Shown: piece after piece, positions 1-7,430 of the stretch
Position numbering within the stretch: position 1 is the stretch's first letter
Layout: every line of letters starts with the position of its first letter
Virus record (IMG/VR): IMGVR_UViG_3300046683_000129
Span: 1 to 43,151 of that record
Strand: one strand, 5' to 3'
DNA from: a virus
Length of the DNA stretch: 43,151 bases
The notes under the pieces: model-generated
What the model was told of the DNA's origin: nothing
The model's database searches: none
The model's input: the letters and a program-made list of their open reading frames with translations, nothing else
Program-made: the position numbers and the translations under genes

Positions 1-11
1 GGGGTGGGGGG

Positions 12-137
12 GGGGGGGACACCCAAAGTTCGCCCGCCCGCCGTACCTTTGCTATTGGGTCGCGGGAAATCTCGCAGATTTAAACGGCCTGGTCTCGGGA
101 AATCTGAGTTGTGCAAATGCGCTCGAAGGGATGTAAG
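12..137. repeat. Left copy of 126-bp terminal direct repeat
   Basis: Bases 12-137 are identical to 43026-43151. Identity stops at the left at base 11 (G here, C at 43025), inside a run of G. The repeat holds two direct copies of CGGGAAATCT (63-72 and 96-105) and an inverted repeat AAATCT-CGC-AGATTT (67-81). It could be a true direct terminal repeat or the overlap left by assembling a circular or permuted genome. The length, close to the commonly used assembly k-mer of 127, favours the overlap reading. The poly-G tract beside it may contain sequencing errors. Confidence 0.95.
109..137 (+). promoter_or_regulatory. Possible promoter for a leaderless transcript
   Basis: TTGTGC at 109-114 and TGTAAG at 132-137 are 17 bp apart and resemble -35 and -10 boxes (TGTAAG matches TATAAT at 4 of 6). 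A start 7-10 bp downstream would fall at or just before the ATG at 148, i.e. a leaderless mRNA, which is common in Actinobacteria. Both boxes lie in the terminal repeat. The match is weak and this is an inference. Confidence 0.3.
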
Positions 138-147
138 TTGCGTCCCT

Positions 148-270
148 ATGCAAGTCTTGCTCGATCTCCTCTTCCTTGCGCTGTTCTACGTCTGCGCGGC
201 GATCGTGGAGTCGCGGTGGAGGTCGTGGGCGGCTGACCTTCGTGCGTGGTGGGCGCGCGCGAAGAGCTGA
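148..270 (+). CDS. Possible small membrane peptide (40 aa)
   Basis: ATG at 148 opens a 40-codon frame ending TGA at 270. Residues 3-18 are hydrophobic and could form one membrane segment, followed by a basic, Trp-rich tail. About 85% of third positions are G or C, as in the certain genes here, which supports coding. No Shine-Dalgarno sequence lies at the usual distance, so initiation would have to be leaderless. The frame is open upstream through the poly-G tract, but that part looks non-coding. It is the only rightward candidate left of the terminase gene. Function unknown. Confidence 0.4.
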   Translation: MQVLLDLLFLALFYVCAAIVESRWRSWAADLRAWWARAKS

Positions 271-283
271 AGGTCAACCCACA

Positions 284-302
284 GCGGGGACCCCATCCCC
301 GC
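284..302. terminator. Short hairpin after 148-270
   Basis: GCGGGG (284-289) can pair with CCCCGC (297-302) across a 7-base loop, 13 bases after the stop at 270. There is no T-run on either side, so termination is only possible, not shown. Confidence 0.3.
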
Positions 303-317
303 ACCCCTGCCGAACTA

Positions 318-342
318 GAGCCGCCTGAGAGAGCGGCGGCTC
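318..342. terminator. Hairpin with 8-bp GC-rich stem
   Basis: GAGCCGCC (318-325) pairs with GGCGGCTC (335-342) around a 9-base loop. It is placed where rightward transcription from the end region and leftward transcription of 583-1679 could both be stopped. It lacks a T-run, as many actinobacterial terminators do. Confidence 0.45.
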
Positions 343-370
343 GTTCGGGGGTGAGAGGGTCTTAGGAGCA

Positions 371-385
371 GAGGTCAAGGACCTC
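371..385. repeat. 6-bp inverted repeat
   Basis: GAGGTC (371-376) and GACCTC (380-385) are separated by 3 bases. This could be a small hairpin or a protein-binding palindrome in the untranscribed or terminator zone. Confidence 0.35.
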
Positions 386-582
386 GCTCCGCTTCGCTCT
401 CGCTCCGTAGGAGAAGAGCCTATTTCTTGCCCCCCCTACCCCCCCAGAGCGCGCCAGAACTATCCCTTTCGGGGCCGCTGCTCGCCGGTCATGGTCCCCC
501 GAGTGCTCGTTCTCGGCCTGACGCCGAACTAAGGGGTGGCTGTCTCCGGTTGCCCTGCCGTCGTACCTGGGCAGGAAGGGTC

Positions 583-798
583 TTACTTTCCTTGCTTGGC
601 TTTCCAACGCTCGTAGCTAGCGCCTTTGGGTGTCACCGAGTTTAGCGAGACTCGCTTGTACCCGGCAGGCGGTGAGGCCTGAGCGATGTGGGGCTTCGCG
701 CGGGGCGGAAGGTTGCTCTGCGTGTGAGCGACGGCCCACTTCTCGGGGCCGTCCTGGCGCTCCCGCTTCAGCTTCGCCTTCTCCCAGTCGAATCCCAT
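583..798 (-). CDS. Small basic hypothetical protein (71 aa)
   Basis: Leftward gene with ATG at 798 (13 codons inside a longer open frame whose extra N-terminus is Arg-only low complexity, so the later start is preferred). The product is rich in Lys/Arg and Pro, and its C-terminus ends in Trp-Lys-Ala-Lys-Gln-Gly-Lys. No family recognised. It is the last gene of a five-gene leftward cluster and lies 5 bp below the stop of the previous gene, so it is likely co-transcribed. Confidence 0.6.
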   Translation of the reverse strand: MGFDWEKAKLKRERQDGPEKWAVAHTQSNLPPRAKPHIAQASPPAGYKRVSLNSVTPKGASYERWKAKQGK

Positions 799-803
799 CG
801 CTC

Positions 804-995
804 TCAGTCTACCTCGTCTTCGTCCTCTGCGAGCCACGAGTCGTACATATGGTCGACGGCCTCGGCCAGACGCTCCATGAGGAGCCCCATCCTACCCGCT
901 GCCTCCTGCGCCGGAGCGGTGCCGTTCATCATGTCGGTGCGAATATCGACCAGCTCGCAGGCGAGGAACACGACCGCAGACTCGCTATCGGTCAT
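804..995 (-). CDS. Acidic hypothetical protein (63 aa)
   Basis: ATG at 995 follows a good ribosome site (GGAAGG) and overlaps the stop of the upstream gene as ATGA. The protein is helical and acidic, ending in a Glu/Asp run, with several Met residues. No family recognised. Overlapping start and stop indicate translational coupling with the gene at 992-1150. Confidence 0.7.
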   Translation of the reverse strand: MTDSESAVVFLACELVDIRTDMMNGTAPAQEAAGRMGLLMERLAEAVDHMYDSWLAEDEDEVD

Positions 996-1150
996 TCCTT
1001 CCACCTCTTCTCGATGGACTCCATCGCCTCCAGCCACTTCGGGTAGAGCTGCTTGAAGACCTCCCACGCTTCCTTGTCCATGCCGTCCATGACCGGCAGG
1101 TAGGAGATGTCGCCGTCGTCGGCCTGGTAGCAGATCGAAACCTTACCCAT
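992..1150 (-). CDS. Small hypothetical protein (52 aa)
   Basis: A short leftward frame from ATG 1150 to TGA 992. Its start overlaps the end of the upstream gene (stop at 1143-1145) and its stop overlaps the next start. The C-terminal half is helical and rich in Trp, Lys and Glu. Family unknown. The two-sided overlap with neighbours is the main support for coding. Confidence 0.7.
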   Translation of the reverse strand: MGKVSICYQADDGDISYLPVMDGMDKEAWEVFKQLYPKWLEAMESIEKRWKE

Positions 1151-1283
1151 CGAGCGAGTCCGCAAGGTGCTCGACCTGCTCTACGAGAAGGTCTAGCCGT
1201 AGAAGGACCGCCGCTAGGGCAGACTCGTCACGACTGATCTTTCTCTTGATCCTGCGAATCCTCCAACGTCTAAGCATCAGCAT
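1143..1283 (-). CDS. Small hypothetical protein (46 aa)
   Basis: ATG at 1283 lies inside the end of the upstream gene (overlap 1270-1283). A second in-frame ATG at 1277 is possible. The N-terminus is very basic (Arg/Lys over the first 18 residues), followed by an amphipathic Leu-rich helix. This could be a small DNA- or protein-binding helix, but nothing specific is recognised. It is part of the tightly overlapped leftward cluster. Confidence 0.6.
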   Translation of the reverse strand: MLMLRRWRIRRIKRKISRDESALAAVLLRLDLLVEQVEHLADSLDG

Positions 1284-1500
1284 CCTTCTCTCTCTGCTGT
1301 GCCGCTTCCCAGCGCCGGTAGCGCATGAGCGCAGCCCACTTGTGTTTGTCGATCGTCTTCCAAGACGGGGACACGATCTCGACCAGCTCATCTACCGTGT
1401 AGGCGGGCTGAATCTCGATGGTGCCGTCCGCACGCGTGATCTTAACAGGTCCCGCGCGCGTGAAGCCGTCTTCTGGGTCGGAGAACTCGTCTTTCTTCAC
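1270..1500 (-). CDS. Hypothetical protein (76 aa)
   Basis: GTG start at 1500 overlaps the stop of the upstream gene (GTGA). The product is charged and soluble, with a central Trp/Lys segment and a Glu/Asp/Lys tail. No family recognised. It belongs to the cluster of five short leftward genes that diverge from the terminase gene. Confidence 0.7.
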   Translation of the reverse strand: MKKDEFSDPEDGFTRAGPVKITRADGTIEIQPAYTVDELVEIVSPSWKTIDKHKWAALMRYRRWEAAQQREKDADA

Positions 1501-1679
1501 TCGCTCTCAGCCGCCCGATCCACCCTGATGAACGCTTCTCTCATGTGAATGAAGGCATCGAACCATTCTTGGGACGGAATGGCGATCCTTTCGCCGTGCT
1601 GACCGATCCCGAACGTCACCTTGGACTGGTAAAGAGCGTAAGCGGCTTCTAGCGCCTCAGCGGCGGCTTGAACATCCAT
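1497..1679 (-). CDS. Hypothetical helical protein (60 aa)
   Basis: First gene of the leftward cluster, ATG at 1679. The product looks like two helices rich in Ala and Glu with a short Gly/His-containing turn. Its start is only 14 bp from the ATG at 1694 of the divergent terminase gene, so promoters for one or both must lie inside the coding regions. The sequence CTAGGCG at 1703-1709, also found in the leftward-arm modules, is just upstream of it. Confidence 0.65.
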   Translation of the reverse strand: MDVQAAAEALEAAYALYQSKVTFGIGQHGERIAIPSQEWFDAFIHMREAFIRVDRAAESE

Positions 1680-1693
1680 TTCTCGACCGTAGC

Positions 1694-3217
1694 ATGTATT
1701 CTCTAGGCGGAATGGGAGCCGCTAAAGACGAAATCGCCATCACACGGCTCGAAACTGACTGGCGAGACGTTCTTTGGTCCCCAGCAGCGTTCGCAGAGGC
1801 CCTTTCGGGCGGCGAATGGAAGCGATACCGGCACCTCGAAGCCCTCGATTCGGCCGTGATGGGCATGATCGTGGGCGACACCTGCGATGTGCTGCTCGTA
1901 GAGATGCCCGTGAGGCACGGAAAGTCCCTCTACTGCTCGCAATGGCTCCCCGCCTGGTACCTGACCCGCTGGCCGAACCAGAAGGTCGGTCTGATGTCCT
2001 ATGCGGACGATTTCGCCGCCGAATGGGGCCGAAAGACCCGCGGAATCATGCAATGGCACGGCGCGAAGTTCGGTGTTACGATCGACAAATCGTCCTCTGC
2101 GGCCGACAGATGGGACATTCAGGGCACCTCGGGCGGAATGTGGACCGAAGGTGTCGGCGGGCAGATCATTGGAAAGGGATACAACCTTGCGATCTTGGAT
2201 GACCCGCTCAAGAACGACGAAGAGGCGCGTTCTCGCACGATTCGGGACAAGATTTGGAACTGGTGGCAGGGAACCTTCATCAGCCGAGGCGAGCCTGGCC
2301 GCAAGATTGTGGTGGTTATGTCTCGTTGGAATGTGGACGATCTTATCGGTCGACTTAAAGTTGAACATGCTGGTCTTCGGATACGGGTTCTTACTCTGCC
2401 TGCTCTGGCGGAAGAGGATGATCCACTCGGACGAGAGCCCGGCGAAGCCCTCTGCCCCGAGCGATACACCCGAGAAGACCTCCTAGACTTCCGCGAGGCC
2501 ACCGGCTCCTACATCTTCTCCGCCCAGTACCAGCAGTCGCCCATCCCTGACGGTGGGGCGATGCTCGACATGGCGAAGGCAGGTCGCTACGACCTCACCG
2601 CCAACGGCTACGAGCTGGGGAACCGCAAGCTGGCCTCCTCCGAGGCCCTGATCTTCACCTGCGTCGACCTTGCCGCCACTACGACCACGCGCGCGGACTA
2701 CACCGTCGCCGCCACGTTCGGCGTGACCCGTGAGAGTGACTTGATGGTCCTCGACGTGCATCGTGTGAAGGCTGAAGCCGCCGATCATCTCTCGGTCATA
2801 GATCAGGTATACCGGAAGCACAAACCGACGTGGATTGGCATTGAGAAGGCGACGTTCGGCATCTCATTGATCCAGGCTGGTATGCGTGCAGGCCTCCCAA
2901 TCCGGCCTTTGGAGCATGGCGGAAGAGACAAGATCACGCGCGCGGAGTCGGCTAGAGTGATGCTCGACGGAGGGCACGTTTGGCTTCCCAGAACGGCCTC
3001 TTGGCTGCATGAACTAGAGAAAGAGCTGGCCGAGTTCCCGAACGGTCGCCATGACGATCAGGTCGATGTTGTAGCATATGCTTGTGGAGAGGTTCTTCGT
3101 GGTCTGCGAGGGCGTAAACTGAAGGCTGTGCTACCTTCGGACAGGGCAGACGAACATCTGCGTGATTTCGGGCGCAAGAAGCGCCACAATCGACACCCGA
3201 TTCTAGGGAGATTCTAA
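1694..3217 (+). CDS. terL: Terminase large subunit (507 aa)
   Basis: DNA-packaging motor ATPase and nuclease. Visible motifs: Walker A PVRHGKS at residues 72-78, Walker B-like LAILDDP at 165-171, the SRWN coupling motif at 210-213, and an RNase H-type nuclease with Asp325, Glu384 and the HDDQVD acidic cluster at 453-458. Length is normal for the family. ATG 1712 is an alternative start (AGGCGG lies almost directly against it), and 1694 has no clear ribosome site. No small-terminase gene lies next to it, which is unusual. A helix-turn-helix gene at 25626 is the best candidate partner. Confidence 0.95.
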   Translation: MYSLGGMGAAKDEIAITRLETDWRDVLWSPAAFAEALSGGEWKRYRHLEALDSAVMGMIVGDTCDVLLVEMPVRHGKSLYCSQWLPAWYLTRWPNQKVGLMSYADDFAAEWGRKTRGIMQWHGAKFGVTIDKSSSAADRWDIQGTSGGMWTEGVGGQIIGKGYNLAILDDPLKNDEEARSRTIRDKIWNWWQGTFISRGEPGRKIVVVMSRWNVDDLIGRLKVEHAGLRIRVLTLPALAEEDDPLGREPGEALCPERYTREDLLDFREATGSYIFSAQYQQSPIPDGGAMLDMAKAGRYDLTANGYELGNRKLASSEALIFTCVDLAATTTTRADYTVAATFGVTRESDLMVLDVHRVKAEAADHLSVIDQVYRKHKPTWIGIEKATFGISLIQAGMRAGLPIRPLEHGGRDKITRAESARVMLDGGHVWLPRTASWLHELEKELAEFPNGRHDDQVDVVAYACGEVLRGLRGRKLKAVLPSDRADEHLRDFGRKKRHNRHPILGRF

Positions 3218-3622
3218 GTGGCGAACAACCCACAGGTGCAATGCGCCCATCCGCTCTATCCGCAGGCGTCTGCCACCCCGTTCTCAGTGGGTAACACCGC
3301 TGGCGCTGCCGCGATCAACACGATCACCCTCGCTGCGGTCGCCGGTAGGCGCTACTTCATCACCCGCGTCGTCTGCACTTCGGCTCAGGTCGCAGTCGTG
3401 AACGGCGACCTCACGATCACGAACATCCTGAACAACGCTGGTGCGGCCGGGACTCTCACCTATAAGTTCGTGGAAGGCACGACCACGGGTGGTCAGCTCA
3501 TCCTCGACTTCTCGTCTTTCCCGCTCGTCGGCGTGGACCTGAACACCGCCGTCGTGGTCTCGCTCGCCGCGATCGGTTCCGGTGCCGCCACCGCCCTCGA
3601 AGTCTCCGGTTTCCTCATCTGA
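3218..3622 (+). CDS. Putative virion decoration-type protein (134 aa)
   Basis: GTG at 3218 follows the terminase stop directly, with AGGGAG at 3205-3210. The product is small, Ala/Thr/Val-rich and predicted by eye to be all beta, without charged clusters, as in capsid decoration or fibre-head proteins. It lies between terminase and portal, as accessory structural genes often do. No family is recognised and the structural role is inferred from composition and position. Confidence 0.7.
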   Translation: MANNPQVQCAHPLYPQASATPFSVGNTAGAAAINTITLAAVAGRRYFITRVVCTSAQVAVVNGDLTITNILNNAGAAGTLTYKFVEGTTTGGQLILDFSSFPLVGVDLNTAVVVSLAAIGSGAATALEVSGFLI

Positions 3623-4137
3623 TGACCATGATCCAGGTCTTGCCTGAGTACCCGTTCACCGCCGAGAAGCAATGTCTCACCCCTGCGAACGGAGAACGGC
3701 TTGGACACTCACAGTTTGGTTGCTGCGCGGCAACTGGAGCATCACGACGAGAGAATGAGCGCGTTGTCGACACCGGCATGTCAGTGTTCGATGACACCCC
3801 CAACGGAGACATCTTCCTCTCAGAGACCTACGTGCGGGAGCTGGGCCACGCGATCGGCATGGTGCTCCCCGAGAAGATCGCGGAAGTCCAGAATGAGAAC
3901 GCAGCGTTGGAGCGGCGTGTCGCTAAGGCGGAGGAGCGTTGGGTTCAGTCGGCTGACGCGTTCCGGTCGCTCGTCACGATGATCGCCAATGATCCTGCGC
4001 AGGCGACCCTTCTCGCCAAGCAGATGCTTCCCAAGCTCGAAGGCGACGGTATGCTGCACGAGGCGGTCACCGCTGACACGTTCGCCACCGGGCCTGCCTA
4101 CGAGAAGCCGAAGGCCGCGCGACCGGCGAAGAAGTGA
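3622..4137 (+). CDS. Hypothetical protein with coiled coil (171 aa)
   Basis: ATG overlaps the preceding stop by one base (TGATGA). The N-terminal 50 residues contain three Cys and an N-terminal proline-rich stretch. The middle (about 85-110) is a heptad-like Glu/Ala/Val coiled coil, and the C-terminus is Lys/Ala/Pro-rich. The internal ATG at 3778 could also be used. A role in the head vertex or in packaging is possible from position only. Confidence 0.65.
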   Translation: MTMIQVLPEYPFTAEKQCLTPANGERLGHSQFGCCAATGASRRENERVVDTGMSVFDDTPNGDIFLSETYVRELGHAIGMVLPEKIAEVQNENAALERRVAKAEERWVQSADAFRSLVTMIANDPAQATLLAKQMLPKLEGDGMLHEAVTADTFATGPAYEKPKAARPAKK

Positions 4138-4364
4138 TCGAAGTCGTGGCGCCCTTTCTGGGCGCCTTCCTAGGCGTGTTCGCTGCGATGATGGTGGCCG
4201 GTACTCTCGGCCTGCTCTTTCAGCGCGACAAAGGTCTTCCCTCGGGGGAGCTTGGTCCCTCCTCTCCCGACTCCCCCGAGGGGCAACTCTCTCCTGAGCA
4301 GGTGGCAGCCAAGGTCAACAAAGGCCGTCACCCTGAGGACAACATCAGGGCTTACGGGCTGTGA
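4134..4364 (+). CDS. Small membrane-anchored protein (76 aa)
   Basis: GTG start overlaps the upstream stop (GTGA). Residues 3-28 form one hydrophobic membrane segment, followed by a Pro/Ser/Gly-rich linker and a short charged tail. Such single-span proteins between terminase and portal are seen in phages, but no function can be assigned. Its end overlaps the GTG of the portal gene. Confidence 0.7.
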   Translation: MIEVVAPFLGAFLGVFAAMMVAGTLGLLFQRDKGLPSGELGPSSPDSPEGQLSPEQVAAKVNKGRHPEDNIRAYGL

Positions 4365-6439
4365 GCGATACCTCCCTCACCCCGCAGGCGATGACCGCCG
4401 CCGAGCCCGGTCCCAACACCCCTCCCGGTGTCGACCAGGCTGGCGCCATCAGCGCGACCGAGGTCAAGAAGCGGTGGGAACAGGGCCAGCAGTCCGTCCG
4501 CCGACTCGTGCAGAACTACAAGTTGAACGCCGCGTTCGTGGCCGGAGACCAGTGGCTCTACATCGAGCGCGGAGGCCAGCAGGCCCTCAAAGAACTTCCC
4601 CGCGACGACGATCGGGTGCGCGCGACTCTCAACCGAGTGCTCGCCGCCACCCGCACCATCATGGCGAAGCTCCATCGCCGCCCGCTCATCTTCACCGTCA
4701 TCCCCACGTCTGCCGATGATGCCGCTGTGCAGGCTGCGCACCTGGCCGAATCGGTGCTCGATGACACCGCGCGGGAGCACGAGTGGGAGGACTTGCGCGC
4801 GGAGGCCGACTTTCTGGCCTGGCTGGGCGGCACCGCCGTCATCTCGACCGACTGGGACCCGATGGCGGGCACGCCGCTCGATGAGGGTGTCAGCGACGGC
4901 GATACGTGCGAGAAGGTGTCCTCGATCGCACAGGTCGCGTTCCCCTCGGGCACGCTGAACGCCGAGAAGGCCCCGTGGTGGATTCGCACCGTCGTCATGC
5001 CGGTGAAGGAAGCCCGCGACCTCTACAACCTGTCCGCCGACCCGCAGGCCGACGCGACGGTGATGATCACCAACGTCGATCCCAACCGGCGCTCGGTCGC
5101 CGGTGGCTCCCCCAACCCCGGCGACCGATGCGTCGTCTACACATACTACGAGCGCCCCGGCCCTCGCACACCCGGCCAGGTCGCCATCGTCATCGGGATG
5201 CAGGTCGTGCAGGCCCGCCCGTGGCCGTTCCCCTTCTCCGACCATCTGAACTGTGCTGTCATCCGAGAGTCCCCGATCCCCGAGCACTGGGCTGGGGATA
5301 CCGTGATGACCGCGGCAATCCCGATCCAGGTCGCTTTCAATGCCGCCTGGTCGAATCTGATCGAGCACCTGAAGCTCTGCGCCAACGCCCGTCTCCTCGT
5401 GCCCGAGCGTTCGCTCGACATCATGGAGCAGTTGACCGATACGGCAGGCGAAGTCGTCCCCTGGGATGACACCACGAAGCCGCCCGAATACCTCGCTCCT
5501 CCCGTGCTGCCTCAGTGGGTTGTCGAGTTGCCGACCATGCTGCGGAAAGAGCTTGATGACATCCTCGGTCACCAGGAGATCAGCCGTGGCGCATCCCCCT
5601 CGAACATTCAGTCCGGTCTGGGCCTGTCAATCCTGTCAGAGCAGGCCGACACGCCCCTTGCTGCTATGGCTGTCGCAGCAGGAAGGGCTTGGGGTCGTAT
5701 TGGTTCGATGGGACTGCAACTGTACGAGGCCAATGTCCAAGGGCAACGTCAAGCGCGTGTTGATGTGCCTGGAATGCGGTCACATTCAATGCCCTGGCGA
5801 GGAGACGACCTGCTCGGCCAGACAACTGCCCTCGTCCCTAACGACTCCGTAGTCCCCCGCTCGCGCGCTGCCCAGCAGGCCTTTGCCGTTCGCCTGTGGG
5901 AGCTGAAGCTGACGATGGACCCGAAGGTGGTCGCCAAGTTGGGCGACTTCCCCGACCAGTCCGATCTCCTCCAGGCTCTCGATCCTGACACCGCGAAGGC
6001 GGAGCGGGAGAATCACGACCTGACGCTCGGCCTCGTGTGCATCCCGGCTCCGTTCGATGATGATGCGAAGCACATCAAGGCTCACGACGATTTCCGCAAG
6101 TCGCAACGCTACGAGGATATGCCGCCCGACCAGCAGAAGGTCGTGGACGATCATGTGATGGCCCACGAGCAGCAGGCGGCGGAGAAAGCGCAGAGGAATG
6201 CTTCGGTCGCTGCTACTGGTAACGCTCAACTCATGGCACAGCCCATGTCTGGGCATCCTCCGATCGCCCCGCCCGGCCCTCCAGGCGCGCCTCCGCCGCT
6301 CGACACTGGCAACCCTGCTCCTTCTCCGCTTGACGTGCAGGGCACTCCCCCTTCGGAGCCCCTGTCCGCTCCCGGTCAGCAGATGATCGACCCTTCACAA
6401 CCCGCACCCACCCCCGCACCCCAAGGAATGATGCAATGA
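4361..6439 (+). CDS. Portal protein (692 aa)
   Basis: Forms the ring at the capsid vertex through which DNA enters and leaves. The N-terminal region (about 30-170) has the pattern of podovirus-type portals: a helix leading to Ala-Phe-Val-Ala-Gly-Asp-Gln-Trp, then Arg-x-Thr-x-Asn, a long helix, and a Gly-Thr-Ala followed by Trp-Asp-Pro segment. The last 75 residues are Pro/Gln/Gly-rich and probably disordered. Length and position between terminase and scaffold/capsid fit. GTG start at 4361 overlaps the previous stop. Confidence 0.85.
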   Translation: MSDTSLTPQAMTAAEPGPNTPPGVDQAGAISATEVKKRWEQGQQSVRRLVQNYKLNAAFVAGDQWLYIERGGQQALKELPRDDDRVRATLNRVLAATRTIMAKLHRRPLIFTVIPTSADDAAVQAAHLAESVLDDTAREHEWEDLRAEADFLAWLGGTAVISTDWDPMAGTPLDEGVSDGDTCEKVSSIAQVAFPSGTLNAEKAPWWIRTVVMPVKEARDLYNLSADPQADATVMITNVDPNRRSVAGGSPNPGDRCVVYTYYERPGPRTPGQVAIVIGMQVVQARPWPFPFSDHLNCAVIRESPIPEHWAGDTVMTAAIPIQVAFNAAWSNLIEHLKLCANARLLVPERSLDIMEQLTDTAGEVVPWDDTTKPPEYLAPPVLPQWVVELPTMLRKELDDILGHQEISRGASPSNIQSGLGLSILSEQADTPLAAMAVAAGRAWGRIGSMGLQLYEANVQGQRQARVDVPGMRSHSMPWRGDDLLGQTTALVPNDSVVPRSRAAQQAFAVRLWELKLTMDPKVVAKLGDFPDQSDLLQALDPDTAKAERENHDLTLGLVCIPAPFDDDAKHIKAHDDFRKSQRYEDMPPDQQKVVDDHVMAHEQQAAEKAQRNASVAATGNAQLMAQPMSGHPPIAPPGPPGAPPPLDTGNPAPSPLDVQGTPPSEPLSAPGQQMIDPSQPAPTPAPQGMMQ

Positions 6440-7185
6440 GCGATAGTGGTCCCACGACTCTCTCTGACGCGTCTGCCGGTTTCGCAGATTCGTTCGATGA
6501 CACCCCTGAGGCGGCGCCGGTAGAGTCGACCGTTCCCGACCCGGCAGTTGCCGGTGCCACTCAGGCGATCGAGCAGGCCGCAGCCCCGCAGGGTCTCACC
6601 CCTGGCGAGTTGAAGGCTCTCCGTGCCGAGGCGGCGAACTACCGGACGCAGCTCCGTGAGGAGCAGAACGTCTGGTCGGGTCTGCACCCCGATGATGCGA
6701 AGTTCATCCGTGAGACGATCGCGATGGCTGGCACCGATCCGCAGGGTGCGGCAGCTCGCTGGGCTCAGATCACGGCAGCGTTCGCCGCTCCCCAGCAGGC
6801 CCCTGAGGCTCCGCCTCCCCTGTCACGCTCCGACCTGGAGCAGTTCTTCGCCGAGCGCGAGCAGGCCGCAGCGGAGAAGCAAGCGGTCTCGGAAGTCGTC
6901 GCGGAGGCCCAGGCGCTCGGCTACCAGCCCCAGACCGCTGCCTACAACCAGTTCCTCAACTACGCGCTGAACGAGCATGACGGCGATCTCCAGGCCGCTC
7001 ATCAGGCGATCCAAGGTGCTGCGGCTGCGCTGAAGCAACAGGCTGTGGACGAGTACCTGGCTGGGAAGAAGACCTCGGCCGGGAGGACCCCGACCACGAC
7101 CGCTCAGGGTGGAGGCGCACCTTCGGGAGCACCGCCCGCACCGCAAACGCTCGCTGAAGCTTCAGAACTGCTGAGGAACCTGTGA
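6436..7185 (+). CDS. Putative scaffolding protein (249 aa)
   Basis: Acidic, Ala/Gln/Glu-rich, mostly helical protein with Pro-rich disordered ends, between portal and major capsid genes. That composition and position are typical of scaffolding proteins, which shape the procapsid and leave before DNA fills it. A long coiled-coil-prone section covers residues 120-160. No protease motif is seen here or nearby. ATG overlaps the portal stop (ATGA). Confidence 0.75.
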   Translation: MSDSGPTTLSDASAGFADSFDDTPEAAPVESTVPDPAVAGATQAIEQAAAPQGLTPGELKALRAEAANYRTQLREEQNVWSGLHPDDAKFIRETIAMAGTDPQGAAARWAQITAAFAAPQQAPEAPPPLSRSDLEQFFAEREQAAAEKQAVSEVVAEAQALGYQPQTAAYNQFLNYALNEHDGDLQAAHQAIQGAAAALKQQAVDEYLAGKKTSAGRTPTTTAQGGGAPSGAPPAPQTLAEASELLRNL

Positions 7186-7286
7186 TGCTCGCTGACTTCA
7201 TCACTGGCGCACCGACCGGCGTTTGGGGCTTCCTCCTCATCGTTCTGGTCATCGTCGCCATCATCTACTTCGTCAAGAGAATCTGA
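7185..7286 (+). CDS. Tiny membrane protein (33 aa)
   Basis: ATG at 7185 shares a base with the scaffold stop (TGATG). The product has a short polar start and a single strong membrane helix (residues 13-29), ending Lys-Arg-Ile. It lies directly before the capsid promoter. It may be a minor virion or membrane peptide; no family recognised. The start/stop overlap and a complete hydrophobic segment are the reasons for calling so short a frame. Confidence 0.6.
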   Translation: MLADFITGAPTGVWGFLLIVLVIVAIIYFVKRI

Positions 7287-7302
7287 GCCTGCTCTATAAT
7301 CT
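7272..7302 (+). promoter_or_regulatory. Promoter upstream of major capsid gene
   Basis: CTCTATAATCT at 7292-7302 contains a perfect -10 box, TATAAT (7295-7300). The -35 region 17 bp upstream (GTCAAG, 7272-7277) is poor. The same 11 bases recur at 20311-20321 before another virion gene. A transcript would begin near 7308, giving a leader of roughly 120 bases before the capsid ATG. Confidence 0.7.
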
Positions 7303-7314
7303 CGTCACGTCGTC

Positions 7315-7333
7315 TGCGGCCCCTGGTGGGCGG
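7315..7333 (+). repeat. Leader repeat, copy 1
   Basis: TGCGGCCCCTGGTGGGCGG, repeated with one mismatch at 7367-7385. Both copies lie in the expected 5' leader of the capsid mRNA, 52 bp apart. They could be RNA structural elements or binding sites for a regulator. Confidence 0.8.
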
Positions 7334-7366
7334 GAAGACATGATCTGAAGACACCCGTACTGACCG

Positions 7367-7385
7367 TGCGGCCCCAGGTGGGCGG
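7367..7385 (+). repeat. Leader repeat, copy 2
   Basis: TGCGGCCCCAGGTGGGCGG, one base different from 7315-7333. It lies 45 bp before the capsid start codon at 7431. Each copy carries a GGCCCC/GGTGGGC block that could fold locally. Confidence 0.8.
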
Positions 7386-7430
7386 CGGAAGCGTTGGGTT
7401 CCATTTCCATCGTCTCCGAAAGGCCCACAA

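Larger units (their letters stand above)
271..582. other. Gene-poor stretch with hairpins and C/G runs
   Basis: No convincing gene is seen. Inverted repeats occur at 284-302, 318-342 and 371-385. Two long C runs near 430-446 give G runs on the minus strand. A minus frame starting with TTG at 607 runs through here (to 362) but has only moderate GC at third positions and an Arg/Gly-rich, low-complexity product, so it is not called. The leftward genes at 583-1679 probably stop being transcribed in this stretch. Confidence 0.6.

Noticed and set aside
500-545. Possible tRNA-like arm (short inverted repeat near 508-531)
   Set aside because: No cloverleaf, T-loop or acceptor stem can be built around it.
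362-607. Leftward frame starting TTG at 607
   Set aside because: Third positions are only moderately GC-rich, the start is weak and the product is low-complexity Arg/Gly/Ala. Possible but not supported.
583-1679. Left-hand small genes as location of the small terminase
   Set aside because: None has an HTH and TerS-like length; all are on the opposite strand to terL. Kept as unknown small genes.
4352-5572. Long leftward open frame (406 codons) opposite the portal gene
   Set aside because: It is the mirror of the GC-rich portal coding frame; the product is His/Arg/Gly-rich without domains and its neighbours give no leftward operon here.
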